Shown: positions 26,601 to 39,105, counted from the stretch's first letter. The stretch is 64,000 nucleotides of DNA from Argopecten irradians (GCF_041381155.1 NC_091135.1:52961997-53025996); one strand, 5' to 3'. The notes: generated from the letters alone by a model not told the origin. Translations and numbers: made by a program.

Positions 26601-29600
26601 CCTGCTATTAGTGCAGGCAGCTGTTTTCATGATTATTTCATGTAGTTTACATTTTTGCCAGGTTCGGCACCTGCATAATACTTCAATTACTACCACTTCC
26701 AGTTTTGAATAATTGCTGGATGGTCGGTCCGTACCGGATTTTAAAATAGGCAGTCCCAGTCAAATTTGGGCAGACATTTCAGTCAGACCAGCAAATTTCA
26801 CGATGTCTGTTTAACATAAGCAAACATTATCACCTGTTCTGATAGCCAGCCTATGTGTCGAACCTCTCGTGAGTTGGGCGCTGAACTCATCACATGGTTT
26901 GCCTCCACAATGCACTGCGACATTAGCAAGTTCACATTGGAGTGGATAGCACCGAACCAATCGTTGGCAGTGGCAGGGTCGGGAAATCGTAAAATGCAGG
27001 AACTCTTTCCGTCAGGAGAATGTAACTCCAGCGTGCGTTTTTCTGGGTCCGACATACTGAGGTTACGACACAGGTAACAAAGCCGAAGAGGGATTGCCTT
27101 TGATTCTGTCCAGTTTGCTTTTGCGGCATCCCTTTGTGCCTCTTGTGTTCCCCAACCAAGTTCATTAAGAGCTGAAGACTTCCGAATGTATGGACTCACT
27201 TTTGGAATATACTTAACTGTGGACAAAAAGAAAAACCTTTATAAATGACATGTATATATATATACATAAGTGTAGAAATGGTCAACTATATAGCTTATAA
27301 AATCAATTACTTAACTTCAAATAATAACTGTAATAGCAATCTATATGCAATGTCTTGCATACCTTATAAATTTTTGCAAATGTGGGACATTGCTATGATC
27401 GGGAAAACTTGATCCAAAAAATATTGAGAAATAATTGAGTCATATTCCTTAAAAGCCAGATCATGAAAATCAAAATCATCTAAGAATTAATGTTCTTGTT
27501 TTTAGTTGAAATCATGAAAACTGTGGAATTGTACTTGTATACTGTAACATTTGGCTCATGTGACTTCACAAGTAGGTGAAGATTCTTCATTTGAACAACC
27601 TTTGTTCAACCATGCTAGTGGCCATATAATTAATATGATCCATGGAATGTGAAGAGTTTCAATTGATAAAACTACTTTGTAATTATTTGCAAGATTTTGA
27701 CTTTTTCTAAAATGGAATTGAAATGGAAAATTCAGTGCACATGCATATATGCTTGTCATTTGAAAGTTTCATTTTTCTTACCGACAAATTATAAATATTG
27801 ACCAAGCCTAGTTCAAACTTGTGCTTTAAATATCCATTTATACGAAATGCTTTATAAATCCGTCAATATGATCATGTGAACTTGTTAAATGTCTGACAGA
27901 AATTTTTCTAACTTGACCCCAAACTTTAACCTTTCGGTGAATAAAACGTCATTCAGTCCTGCTAAAAAGTGATGTCACATTCACCAGAATGATGCCATTT
28001 TTACGATATCGAAAAATTTCTTATGGCGGTGTCATATTTTTTCTTGGCTCATGACAAAGGTATGTATTGTAAAGTAATTCTTTGGTGGGTAATAATTGTT
28101 TTTTGAGTATTTTCATGTTATTTCATTGATATTACACACTTAAAAGAAATACTGGTACTGTTCATGAATGCATTTATACATTTCCCATGGTCGGTAAAAA
28201 GGAGTACACTCTTATTCGGTATAGTGAATGAATCTTTTCCTCCTCAATAAATAATCGTCTTGCTTTGAGCAAAACCTTCTAAATAACTGGCAATTTGCAT
28301 TCTTTTTGAATATCATAATGGTTGCAGGATAAACAGAATACACGGTTAGATTCAAGTTTTATATTGGTGCTCTACACAGAAAGCCGAGATTATTCGGCAA
28401 AGCCTCGTCATCTCGGCTTTCCTAATTATTTATAAGTCTTGCACCAAAGTAAACCTTTTATTGTAGGATACTAACCATGTTTTCTCTATATACAACTTAA
28501 ATTTGGGGATTAAAGCTGTTCTGAATACAATTAGTTGCAATTTTATATGTACCCCCTGCTGCCAGACATCATAAAGAGGAAAGGCATTTTATTTTGTTAC
28601 ATTAAATCCGCTGTGGTCAGCTTTGATAAATATATGATTGAGGTCTAGATTTTTGGAGATGGACACATGTTCCTGCACCAATAAGCTCTCCCATTTTCTT
28701 TTTAGCTAAAAATGGCATCATATGACATATATATGCCCTACCTGCCTCAGGATCATGAAACAATCTTAAGTCTAAAACAGTCTTACCAGGTAAGTTTAGA
28801 CTTAGCCAATCAACGACGATTTCTGAACCTGATTGGCTAAATACGTCTAAACTTAAGTCTAAAACTGTTTCATGATCATGGAGCCAGGGTCTCCATAAGA
28901 AATCTCCATTGGATTCTACAGGAGAGGACACAAAGGGATATGTGACAGATATAGGTTGCGCAATAAGACACATTTTTCTGTCCCTTGGGGTGTCTCATAA
29001 CACAGGTTTGACTGTACTTATATACATATGCTCCCCCAGCCCAGCACAGCAATGTTGATTACAGCAGTACGGATAATAATTAATTTAGTAAGTAATTACA
29101 GCATGTATGAGCATGTATATGTGTACTGTACAGCAGTTTAAATTCGCGGGGTCAATATTTCGCGTTTTTGCTTACGGAACATATTTGCGGGGTTTAATTT
29201 CGCTGTGCACCTCCTCCAGATATTTCATAGATAGATTGTACATTGACATTGTTTTAAGTCAGTATTAAAATTTGATAAGGGGATAAATCATCAACTTTGA
29301 AACAGAACTACGCTTGTCACCACGTGTGTTTTTAATCTTGCCTTTTGTGTACACTATATCGTCGTGCGTCAGTGTCTGAATTCACTCGAAAGAATTCACT
29401 GAAGCAGAACTGATTCTACAAAACAGATCATACTAATGTACATAGTGAGTTGTTATCAATAAATTGTTTGCTTTACACGATCTTGGCTTGTTTTTACTCA
29501 GTCAACAGGCAACTGTCTAGGTATAAACACGTACTCACAGTCTCACCCAGTAATAATGTTTCTTGAAACATGGCTAAAACATGGAAAACTGGGTGCACGG

Positions 29601-32600
29601 ACACCACTATCGCCAATATTACCTGACCTACGGCAACTAGGAGATGACTTTGCTTCATAACATTGTGCTAAATATTTCGCTGGTGTTTAAAACTTGCGGA
29701 TTTCGGTGGAACCACGAACATAGCTAAAATAAAACACCAGCGAAATATAACCACTATACAGATTGTTAGTGACAATAGGATTATATACCATAATGTCTTG
29801 TGAAGTGAATTTCAATGACATGTAATTGCTTGATAAATATTCATGAACTAGTAATTGAAATGTAGCTAAAACTTCAATGTGACCGGCAGCTGATCATCAG
29901 GGCGACATTTGTGACCTTAAAGATGTCTAATTACATATACACGTTTTACATATTTGTAACAGGTGACCTAGTTTAACAGAATGACAGAGTAATAGAGCAA
30001 GGGAAAAAGACATTATAGAAGTCTATTACACATGAAATATAATCACCAGTCCACTAATGCCTGAAATTGAAGGTTCCCAATAGCTTATATGCATGTACAC
30101 TAGTACTGTAAGCCATGCATCTTCAGCAAAATTACTTTAATGAATTATTGAATTCATTATCTTGTCATTTGAAAATCTTCATTTTGGATATTGATTTATT
30201 TACATAGCACATTTTAATAATGGTTTAGAAAATCAGACCTGGACTTGTTTTGGGTCTTTTCTATTAATTGTTTGGAATGATTAAATCAATTTAAAAGAGG
30301 GACCTGCAAAGACAGATTGTGTGACACCCTTTTTTTAATCAGACACAGCCATAATATACCTGTTGATAAACCTATATACAGTATAGGAGGTCGAATATAC
30401 ACAAATATTCATTTTAATTTGACACAAATTACATGATATTAATTATCTCCCCTTGTTGTTATGTTAAATATAATTTTTATATTCTTTTTTTTCCTTTGGT
30501 AAAATAATTCACTAAACCTTTGTAATTCAAAAGACTATACCTCCTCCTAAATTTTCATTCCAAACTTATGCAATACTATTTTCTGGAAAAAAAATATGGC
30601 CATTGGCCAATTTTTTTTTTTTTTTTTCCATTTTATTCTGTTGATAATATAAAATTACCTCCCCTTGGTTTGGAAACTTCTGGTAGTAAAGGAAAAAAGA
30701 ACTTCTACCTAACTTCAAGGTACATACATGTATACATGTCTTTTTTTTTTTTTTTAAGGGAATTAAAATGACTTTGTTATTGTTAATCTTACCATTAATA
30801 TTACACTGATCAACATCTTTTGAATAATTTACCGGTTATTAAAATAAAGTTTAATGTTAAGTATTTCCTGCCGTCAGACATCCTAATTACTGTGCATTAT
30901 AAGTTGACTATCATTGTGCCAGACAGAATTTTTTTTATCTATTACATAGATCTATATCACACAAGGAATCTTGATATAGATCTAGATTTTGTTATTATTG
31001 TATTATCAAAGTTTTAATTTTTGTTTCAAAATGTAGAAACCCTACTGACCGGCCTTTAAATTATAATAACTTTATTTTTTTTATTTATATTCTAAAATCT
31101 GACCATCAGAATCTTACTACAAAATATCTTAAAGATGCTCCACCGCCGACAGAGCATAAATGATATTCATCATTCGAACAATAATTTGTGTTTAATCGTG
31201 TATATATATGCCTAATTAAAACAAAAAATAATATAAAATAATTTATTTCGCCTTTGGTGCATGCGCAATCAGTACTTCATTTCATATAGAATATAGTGCC
31301 ACGGATTTTTTTCGGGATGCAATTAATTATTTTTCATATTTTTAACTTGAAGTAAAATTAGAAGCTCAAAGTTTTCAATGGTGGTAATTGTGTCAAGTAA
31401 GTAACTTTTGTAACTGACGAAAAATACTTAATCGTCTGCTCCTGTTTTTGAAAGTGAAAAAATACCATTTGTCAGCGGTGGAGCATCTTTAAATAACATT
31501 TTATTTAATGGGTCAGAATTTCTAGTTTGATATCGACTGCAGTAGACTTCTAATAAACTTTTAGGCCTAAAGTATTTTATTTTCAATTTTGTTTTTAATT
31601 CTCACAACTATAAAAGTCAATACAAGAAGATTTGCTGCAACTCACACATTGGAGTGAGACTTGGCTACTCAAATTCAACGAGGACAAGTGCAAGTCACTA
31701 CACGTCGGGAAACACACTGGAGGGAACACTGGATATGTGCTTAATAATACAACATTAGAAGAAGTGGAAGAAGAAAAGGACCTTGGGGTCATATTTGATA
31801 AAGAGCTTACATTTGACAAACACATCAGCGAAAAAGTACAAAAAGCAACTTCAATTTTCGGTATGATCAGAAGAACATTTAAGTTCCTAGATTCTAAACT
31901 ATTTATTCCACTTTACAAATCTTTGGTAAGAACCCATCTGGAATATGCAAGTGTTGTCTGGAGACCATATAAAATGAAAACATTGAACAGTTGGAAGGAG
32001 TACAAAGAAAGGCGACTAAACAACTACCGGGAATGGATAACCTATCTTATCCTGAGAGGCTTAAGAAGTTAAAACTCCCAACCCTGAGTTACAGACGTGT
32101 ACGAGGTGACATGATAGAAACCTACAAGGCAGTTACAGGGAAATACGACAAAGGAGCAACCCAGTTCATAAGGATGTGGTCCGACACATCAGAGAGGTCT
32201 AGCACTAGGACAAACTCGCTGAAAATATTCCCCCCAGCATACTAAAACATCGATCAGGAAGAACTCATTCTCCGTTAGGATTGCTTCAATATGGAATAAC
32301 CTACCAGACCATGTCGTTACATCTAAGACATTGGACACCTTCAAAAACAGATTGGACAATCACTGGAACGAACAGGAAATCAAATACAATAACTATAAAG
32401 AGAATATCAGCTAGGAAGTGACTATAATCATAATATGTAACTAAATAATATTACGAGTCCAGCAAAGAGGATCTATAAGGAGCCTGTGCTGGAAAACATT
32501 TTTAATTCTCACAACTATAAAAGTACCTAATATTCATATATCTGCTGATTAAAATAACAACCATTTGATTAAGGATCTCCATTAGGCTACTTAAACTCTA

Positions 32601-33134
32601 TGAAGCAATTACGCAATATATTATGTTACCTTCTATTTCGACGACCTTCTTTGCCTTTTTGAGGGCTCTGACAGCATCATCATGAGTTGCCTCCCTTAGA
32701 TCTTCTCCGTTGACAGACATGATAGCATCGCCGACGTAGAGTTTCTCTGTTTTGTCGGCTGCCATACCTTTGAATATTTTACTAATAAGAATCGGCATTT
32801 TGTTCTCCTTGCCGCCCTTAATACTGATCCCCAGTCCATTTTGTTCCTCTTTTACCACCCGGACGAGACGTTTTTGGCCGGTGATGCTTTCTGGTAGTTT
32901 GTCTTGATTCGATGTACTTCCATTTGTGCGAGCTGTATCCGTTCCGTTAGTGACACTTACTTGATTTTCTGGATTTTCATCCAACGCTAGCGTCAGTGAG
33001 TCCTCATTTAAAGTCACATATACCTTACACCACTGCTGACGGATATACACCTCGAATAACCCCGTCCGAGGTAGGCCAGCCGCCATTTTGACTAACATTG
33101 TGTCACGTGATAACACTTCATTCCTTGAGGCCAT
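23623..33134 (-). CDS. SNTB1: Syntrophin (beta-1/alpha-type), dystrophin-complex adaptor
   Basis: Adaptor that binds dystrophin/dystrobrevin and recruits channels and signalling proteins at the membrane. Exons on the minus strand: 33134-32630, 27216-26834, 26007-25865, 25410-25217, 24862-24669, 23715-23623; all phases agree; 503 residues, the usual family size. Seen: first half of PH1 (about 24-50, [18 protein letters not shown]), then an inserted PDZ (about 88-170) with carboxylate-binding loop GLGI (100-103), [19 protein letters not shown] and [13 protein letters not shown]; second half of PH1 in exon 2 ([19 protein letters not shown]); PH2 from HIGWLSEQ through [17 protein letters not shown] and LLATRLVHSN; the syntrophin-unique C-terminus ending RLGLVA. 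Sequence is closest, as I recall the families, to vertebrate beta-1. Start: ATG 33134; an inner ATG before AAGLPRTG would also serve. The exon 5 donor GTTGGC is weak. Introns carry a SINE, MITEs and a LINE. Confidence 0.95.
24213..24433 (-). mobile_element. tRNA-derived SINE with 12 bp target-site duplication (syntrophin intron 5)
   Basis: Flanked by direct repeats AATTCTTATTGA at 24201-24212 and 24434-24445. On the minus strand it starts GGGGCCGCGGTGGCCGAGTG with an A-box-like TGGCCGAGTGG, then a B-box-like GTTCGAATCC, a body, a tail GACCCTGGCTGTTAATAGGA followed by CGTTAA, and an A-rich end. It has the same orientation as syntrophin. The tail resembles the conserved domain of mollusc MetaSINE-type elements; that assignment is from memory. 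Confidence 0.88.
28751..28876. mobile_element. 126 bp palindromic MITE in syntrophin intron 1
   Basis: Ends GATCATGAAACA and TGTTTCATGATC are perfect inverted repeats. Pairing continues inward through CTTAAGTCTAAAAC and, closer to the centre, AGCCAATCA / TGATTGGCT. The chance frame at 28617-28973 runs through it and is not a gene. Confidence 0.7.
29100..29760. repeat. Repeat-like stretch with TTCGCGG words and a 17 bp inverted repeat
   Basis: 29140-29220 holds several TTCGCGG/TTTGCGGGG words. ATATTTCGCTGGTGTTT at 29672-29688 is perfectly inverted at 29732-29748 with a 43 bp loop. It lies in syntrophin intron 1. Its class is unknown. Confidence 0.5.
31133..31488 (+). mobile_element. TTAA MITE, copy 2 (intact, 356 bp)
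   Basis: TTAA on both sides (31129-31132, 31489-31492). Terminal inverted repeats AGATGCTCCACCGCYGACA. Internal sequence is shared with four other copies in this window. A TTAA target duplication is typical of piggyBac and Kolobok families; no transposase is encoded. Confidence 0.88.
31618..32498 (+). mobile_element. 5'-truncated LINE (CR1/jockey group), 3' end of reverse transcriptase ORF
   Basis: Flanked by an identical 26 bp direct repeat, 31592-31617 and 32499-32524, i.e. a target-site duplication. The coding part matches the C-terminal part of LINE ORF2: [42 protein letters not shown], then in another frame [11 protein letters not shown] and [14 protein letters not shown]. At least two frameshifts (near 31990 and 32230) break it. 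The 3' end is not poly-A; it holds an inverted repeat TCCAGCA...TGCTGGA (about 32458-32493), as in CR1-like 3' tails. It lies in syntrophin intron 1, opposite in sense to the gene. Confidence 0.88.
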
Positions 33135-33487
33135 TTATGGGGGTTGCTTTCACACATCAAAGAGTTTTGACTGTACTGTACATTTAGTGCAAATCCGCAC
33201 GGAAGAACAAAAACGAGCGTTCCTCCTTATCCTCGTACAATAGGCTAATGAGATAGGATTCGTGTTTCCAATAAATCGCACGAGGTCAAGGGCAAACTCT
33301 AGGAACGTGTACATAGAAGACCGTATTAACCGTTTTGAAACCCAACCAATTAAAGGATATCTAGATTTAAATAAATGAAAATATGCATAATTCTTCTTTT
33401 CGATTTGTGTTTAAACCATTCTTGTCTAGGTCTCCTCTTGGTATTTGCACATATATATATATTAAAATGAAAGAGATTATACACAAG
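33135..33487 (-). promoter_or_regulatory. Upstream region of syntrophin
   Basis: Non-repetitive sequence immediately 5' of the syntrophin ATG. It should contain the promoter and 5' UTR. I see no TATA box at a convincing place. Confidence 0.35.
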
Positions 33488-33589
33488 TTATAAACTTAAT
33501 TATGAATCTTCATGTATGCTCTTTATTGCATTTGGTGGTTATAAACTTAATTATGAATCTTCATGTATGCTCTTTATTGCATTTGGTGG
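33488..33589. repeat. 51 bp tandem duplication
   Basis: The 51 bp unit 33488-33538, beginning TTATAAACTTAATTATGAAT, is repeated exactly at 33539-33589. It is recent, because no substitutions separate the two units. Confidence 0.95.
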
Positions 33590-33831
33590 CTTCCGATCAT
33601 TTAAAACAACTGTAAGTTAAAAAAAAATTATAAGAAAACAAGTATATGTATTTAAGTGTACATGAAAGTTAATTGCCAGTCCACCAGTTTATATGATAAG
33701 CCTACAGTAAACTAACGATTTGGTGTTCCTAAATGAGCCCCAAAAGATCCCGAAATTCTCACACAGATAATGAATTTGTGAATTATTTTTCATTTTATTT
33801 TTATTTGTGCATAAAAAATGAGAAACTTTAA

Positions 33832-34188
33832 AGATGCGCCACCGCCGACAGAACATAAATGATACCCTTCGTTTGAACAATAATTGGGATGTAATTGTGT
33901 ATATACATGTATATGTCTAATTAACACAAAAAATATAAGATTATTTATTTTGCTTTTTGTGCTTGTGCAATCAGTACTTAATTCCATAAAGGAAATAGTG
34001 CCATGGAATTTTTTCGGGATACAATTAATTATTTTCAATATTTGTATATTTTTATCTTGAGGTTAAATGGGAAGCTCAAAGTTTTCAATGGTGTAAAAGA
34101 AGTGACTTTTGTAAGTGAAGAAAAATACTTGTTCGTTTACTCGTGTTTTGGATAGAGAAAAATACCATTTGCCAGCGTCGGAGCATCT
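33832..34188 (+). mobile_element. TTAA MITE, copy 3
   Basis: TTAA at 33828-33831 and 34189-34192. Same body and orientation as copy 2. The left terminus carries a substitution (AGATGCGCC). Confidence 0.85.
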
Positions 34189-34192
34189 TTAA

Positions 34193-34307
34193 AGTATAGG
34201 GTTGAGGGATATACATATGTAACAAGTTTCCGGTTTCCCGAGATTTGTCTTTTTCCCGAGGCGGAGCCAGAAACTTGATATATCAATCAATCCCATACTT
34301 TAACTGT
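34193..34307. repeat. Imperfect long hairpin with CCCGAG apex
   Basis: Left arm GTATAGGGTTGAGGGATATA...CAAGTTTCCGG pairs imperfectly with the right arm around CAGAAACTTGATATATCAAT and CCCATAC. The apex carries CCCGAG...CCCGAGGCGGAGCC. It abuts MITE copy 3. Confidence 0.6.
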
Positions 34308-34469
34308 TTTAAACTAGTTTAACGGTCATGATCATTAGAGACTGAAAAGGTAGTATTTTACATTGTAATAGATCTACGTAATCTTAGCTTCAAATATTTG
34401 AAGTTATTCCGACATGATAATTGTGACTTTTTGAGAAGGCAATAAATATCAAAGACAGCTACATAGAAA

Positions 34470-35265
34470 ACCATATTGACTAGAGACCTCACCAAACAAC
34501 AAAGAGAGGAACGAAAGGCAAAATTCTACGTAAGAAAGACTGAAGAAAACTTGAAGGCTATTGCCTTAAGCTCGAGCTCCCATGGAACTAAGACCAATGA
34601 AAATCTAAGGAGAAAGACCTGCTGTCTGGGGATAGCCCCGCCACAGGTCCTATCTGAAACCCTAGTCATCCAAATCCTTCAATCATCCAGAAATCAACAA
34701 CCGTAGATGATGTTAAGTCATTACAAACAATAGACTATGTAAGTCATATAAGGCCCTGTCAAAGGTTAGCCAAACTGAGACTGGTTACAGCTAGTGTATA
34801 CAATGACACAACTCTTACTAATACCTCCTCCCAAATTTCTATCAACGATGACCAAGAGGAAACACTAGCATACGCAATCGATTCCGATGATGACCCAGTC
34901 AACGATACCATCACTGAATCTGGTTCCGAAAAGACCATATAGGATACCTGTTTTACCAGTGTTTCCCAAGATGATGTCCAAAATGATGTATGTGGAAAAC
35001 TAACGACTATGTACAAAAACTGTGATACTCTAACACAAACTCAAAAAGTTGAATATACGGACATTATACGGATTAGTGACCCTGACATAATATAAGTCTA
35101 ACAGAGATTCATCGTATACTTACTACGATCGTCACTACAAGATAGAAAACTACCACCACTATGTAGCGAGAAACACGAAGAGAGGAACAGCAATATCAAA
35201 CAAATCAACTGGGAGACTATGTCAACATCGGTTGGATACAACCATCCTGCTAACAAATTTCTGTC
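34470..35265 (+). mobile_element. Degraded LINE fragment: ORF1 end and start of ORF2 endonuclease
   Basis: Translated pieces resemble a CR1-like LINE: LTKQQREERKAKFYVRK (ORF1-like) near 34485-34540, then near 35010-35210 a stretch reading NCDTLTQTQKVEYTDIIRIS, followed by D-P-D-I-I, typical of the beginning of a LINE apurinic endonuclease. Stops and frameshifts interrupt it. It may belong with the fragment at 39106, which continues the same ORF in the same orientation. Confidence 0.65.
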
Positions 35266-35280
35266 TACAATTTAGGACTG

Positions 35281-35352
35281 CTCCCATGTATGTGGTGTGT
35301 TGCATGTATGTTTGCGGTATATTCATGTTGTGTCTTCTTGTATAATGAAGTG
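35281..35352 (-). mobile_element. SINE fragment related to 42652-42804
   Basis: Shares CTCCCATGT, GTGTTGC, TATATTCATGTTGTGTCTTC and TTGTATA with the SINE at 42652. Truncated on both sides. Confidence 0.6.
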
Positions 35353-35380
35353 TTTTACGTACCGTGACGCTATATTATTA

Positions 35381-35522
35381 GTTATAGAGTCAGTTACTGA
35401 CCCCCTATAAAGGCATAGAGGGTCAGTAAGATTTATAGGGGGCGAGGGCGTAGCCCGAGCCTCCTATACTTCTTACTGACCCTCTGTGCCTTTATAGGGG
35501 GTCAGTAACTGACTATATAACG
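35381..35522. repeat. 142 bp near-perfect hairpin with GCGAGGGCGTAGCCCGAGC apex
   Basis: GTTATAGAGTCAGTTACTGA and the following CCCCCTATAAAGGCA pair with the right arm TGCCTTTATAGGGGGTCAGT...; AGAGGGTCAGTAAG pairs with CTTACTGACCCTCT. The loop region GGCGAGGGCGTAGCCCGAGC is itself palindromic. A short relative, GACCCCCTATAAAGTGATAG closing on GGGGGTC, lies at about 36258-36284. Confidence 0.9.
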
Positions 35523-36363
35523 AATTTATCGCATCGAGGACCATTTATTTGTTTTATTAATTCTTTGTTTCCTAGATTTCTATTTGTTTGGTCAAGAATC
35601 TGAAATCAAACTTAAATCACACTGGCGCGAATGATAACAAACAATCGCCAATTTTAAAATAATTGGCCTAGGCTACATATTTATCTATGTATTTCTTTCA
35701 AGAATTTTCAAATATACTGTATAAGGAACCTGCAGAATAATAATGAATAATTCATAAATCAACAATGATTTCGACATTCCTATGTGCACAGTAGGCCTAA
35801 CGTTACCTCAATACGACACCAGACCGTCTGTATATTGAAAGCATCATAAACAAGAGTGACACAAATATCCATCTAACATTTTAAGCACAATCTCCTTGAT
35901 CATCTGTGCATTCTCGCTGAGATAATCACTTAAAAGTTATGCCGATAATTTGATTGTAGAGTGAAGATTGATCTGTAGGTACGAACACCTCCATTTGTTT
36001 ATAATCACAGTCTAGAAAACGCTTTGACTTTCGCCGCGTCATCAACTTTCAAACTGGCGTAGGGGAAGCAACTCGTATTTAAAAAATGCATTTCATGTAA
36101 TTTAAAGTATTAAAACGATTCAACTTATTTTTACACAAAAATAAACAATTAATATATAGTTTTACGGTAGTGAAGTGGTATATTTAGTTGAAGATAATGT
36201 GTTTAAATTTTGAAGCGAGACTGAGAGCCGCCATATTGCACCATAATAAAATTTACTGACCCCCTATAAAGTGATAGGGGGTCACCACGTGACGGCGCTC
36301 CGCCAATCATTTGGGGACATTTCTGTCCGAGGTGCGATAAAAAAACGTTTCGGGGCTCTTGTA
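35523..36363. other. Non-coding gap between hairpin and TA element
   Basis: No gene recognised. It contains only the short ACTGACCCCCTATAAAG hairpin near 36254-36284, which echoes the stem of the preceding long hairpin and may be the other end of the same element. Confidence 0.4.
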
Positions 36364-37953
36364 TAGGAGATTTCAGAAAAGATGGCGATGACGTCACACA
36401 AAGGTACATCCGGGCGCTCAAAGGTACAACTCTGTATATCTACACATAAACATAGTGGGAACACAGCCGCTTGCGATGATTGTTTACATTCTATTGTAAT
36501 AAATAGTGCGACAATCCGAGAACTATTGCGTAATTTTAATTATAAAAAGGGTAAATAAATATAATTTAACAAAAACATTTAGATATAAACATCTGGTATT
36601 CATATATTTTACTCTGTTTATACTCCATTTTCGACCGCCACGAGTAAAAACACGGTCGACATTAGACATACGTATAAACATTGACAGAAGTTACAAAATT
36701 ATCAGAAACTACATATTAAATTCCAAGTTTTCCCCAAATAATATAATGACATTTTAATAATCGATTACTGTTTTCTAAGTTTAACTTGGTAAAACATCTT
36801 ACGATGTGTGATTATGACTAAATTAAAATTTGCCTTCGTAGATTACCCCAAGCGCACGGCAGCCATTACGTACAGTACTGCCGAGATCTCGAATTTCGTC
36901 ATTTTTCAGAGTCACAAAAATTATATATTCTGGTTAACTTTTTTGTCAGAAATTTTGGAATTTAGTTTATGACATTCAAATGAGTCATTTTATAGTTTCT
37001 TTTTATCATATTTTAAAACAAAACTTCGAGTATTTTAGGATTCTCGATGCCGTGCGCAATGTGTCCTGGTCGGCATTTCTAGTATTACGATCTAGCTATG
37101 TTGTAATTCATAAATCTAAATGTAGTCAATCTAACATGCATTCAAATTACTTAAAAGTAATATCACCTCAATTTGGCATTTTACATAACGGCACATGGAA
37201 TAAAAGTGACTAAAAATTAAAAAATAAACTCATGAAATTGAACGATTTCACTATTTTATTTTTCGAGATATCGGCAGCAATACTGTACGTGTACGTACAC
37301 ATACATCTTCATTTATGTGTAACCGTGGTTTATACCATTTATTTAAAACCAGATATACATAGGAAATAACGAAATATATATCTTTTACAAGTACTTATTG
37401 AGATATACGTTGGTAATTACGTATAAATATTATTAATTTCCCAACTATTGGCTGTTGACCGAGGTGATCTACCGGCGAAGCCATGCACGAGCGTCCGTGG
37501 TCTGACCAGGTGGTTCACATTTCGTTATATTTATATTAAATAGTGTTATGAACAGATTTTCCGTGTATTACAGAAATATGATACATTGAAATCAATTATT
37601 TATTCATAACTTTTTCACAACATGGATTTCTATGTGTGAACAAAAAGCGTGTACATGTGACGGCCCGGCACCGCTTCGCAAGCTGGCCTCAACACTAAAT
37701 CTACACAAATATAATTAGCAATAAGAAATTGTAAATATAAATGTCTGTAACCTCTGAAACAATATGAAATACTATTTTAATGTCAGAATTTGCAAGTATG
37801 AAAGTGTATACTTTTGTCACAGTATCGATTGTGTAGCAGGGGCTGTACGTATCTGTTATTGTTTTTTATTAGTCGCCATATTGTGTTTGTACCTTTGAGG
37901 ACCCGGATGTAAACTTTCTGTGACGTCACGCGCATCTTTTCTGAAATCTCCTA
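36364..37953. mobile_element. Non-autonomous TA-flanked element (Tc1/mariner-like ends), 1.59 kb
   Basis: Ends TAGGAGATTTCAGAAAAGAT (36364) and its complement (to 37953) are flanked by TA on both sides (36362-36363, 37954-37955). Inverted similarity extends about 70-80 bp through TGACGTCACA, ACATCCGGG and CTCAAAGGTACAA. A second, internal inverted pair (around 36870-36900 and 37262-37290, TACAGTACTGCCGAGATCTC-like) is also present. No transposase frame was found. Confidence 0.7.
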
Positions 37954-38610
37954 TAATGAACTGTTGCCCTTTTTATAGTAACTTTATTATATCCAAGTGA
38001 TAATCCTGCATTCTGATTGGTCGAGAGATATTTGGTATTTAACACTATCACACGGCAGGTAAACATTAAAACAATAGGAAACAATTGACACGTTTCGTAG
38101 CAACCCCCTAGCAACGGGGTGTATTACGCCCGAAAAACTGATGCGCACTCGTTTCTTATTTCGACGCCATCTTTGTTTTTTGAAGCGACGCTTCAAAATT
38201 TATCTGGAGCTGTTTAGTAATAGTTTTGCCAAATTAGTCTGTTTATCAATAAAAATATCATAATTAAGGACGGAGCTTTCCGTTCACGTCTTTTCGCTTA
38301 CCGTCAAAGCGCTATATGCTGGATTTTATGAACCCGTCGGTGATTAGGTGAACGGAAGACATGCGATTTCAAGCGTCATCCTGACGTTGCTAATGTTGTA
38401 AACAGACGACGGGACGAAACAAAAATTCATTGAGATTTACAAAAACGTTAAGATTTAAACAAACGCGGGAAACAAGACAACAAGAATTTTCAATAAATGC
38501 TTATTGTGAGTATTCTTTTTTAATGCTAAAATCAGTTAGGCCTAAAATGTTTCAATATATTGCAAATACTTGAAAACTAGTTTTGTTTCTAGACTTTTGG
38601 TATAATAAAA

Positions 38611-38752
38611 TAAATACTACCTGCATTAGAGGGTGACAGTGCCTAGTGTCACCCCTCGGAATATCAGTGTCACCCTCGGCTTCGCCTCGGGTGACAGTGA
38701 TATCCTCGGGGTGACACTTGGCACTGTCACCCTCTAATGCAGGTAGTATTTA
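38611..38752. repeat. 142 bp near-perfect hairpin with CTTCG apex
   Basis: TAAATACTACCTGCATTAGA then GGGTGACAGTGCC pairs with the right arm GGCACTGTCACCCTCTAATG..., and CACCCTCGG-CTTCGCC-TCGGGTG forms the tip. The arms are about 60-65 bp with few mismatches. Confidence 0.92.
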
Positions 38753-38769
38753 TATAATATAACTGACGC

Positions 38770-39105
38770 ATGCCGCCAAAGACACCAAGCAACACACCCC
38801 ACCCGGTCACATTAAAATGACAACGGGCGAACCAGTCGTCCCACTCCTTGTATGCTGAGCGCGAAGCAGGAGTAGAAACTACCACTTTTATAGACTTTGG
38901 TGTGTCTCGGCCAGGGGACAGAACCCAGAGCCTTCCTCACAAGGGCGAACGCTCAACCCAAGGCCAAAAGTGAGGCGGTGCCAAGGAAGGCATAAGGAAG
39001 GATAGTCAGTTAGGAAAAAGAGAAAAGATAAGATCCTAAATTTAGTCGCCTTTTACGATCATGCAATAGGGGCAGCAGGTACAATTCTAACGCCCTCCCT
39101 GCAGG
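38770..39105 (+). repeat. Dispersed repeat with AATTTAGTCGCCTTTTACGA signature
   Basis: A GC-richer block containing CCTAAATTTAGTCGCCTTTT and ACAATTCTAACGCCCTCCCT, ending GCAGG where the LINE coding begins. I recall this sequence as a common mollusc dispersed repeat, but its class cannot be fixed here. Confidence 0.45.

Noticed and set aside
28617..28973. 118-codon minus-strand frame in syntrophin intron 1
   Set aside because: It crosses a palindromic MITE and has no domain or splice support.
34759..35016. 85-codon minus-strand frame rich in Ser and Val
   Set aside because: Antisense shadow of degraded LINE coding sequence.
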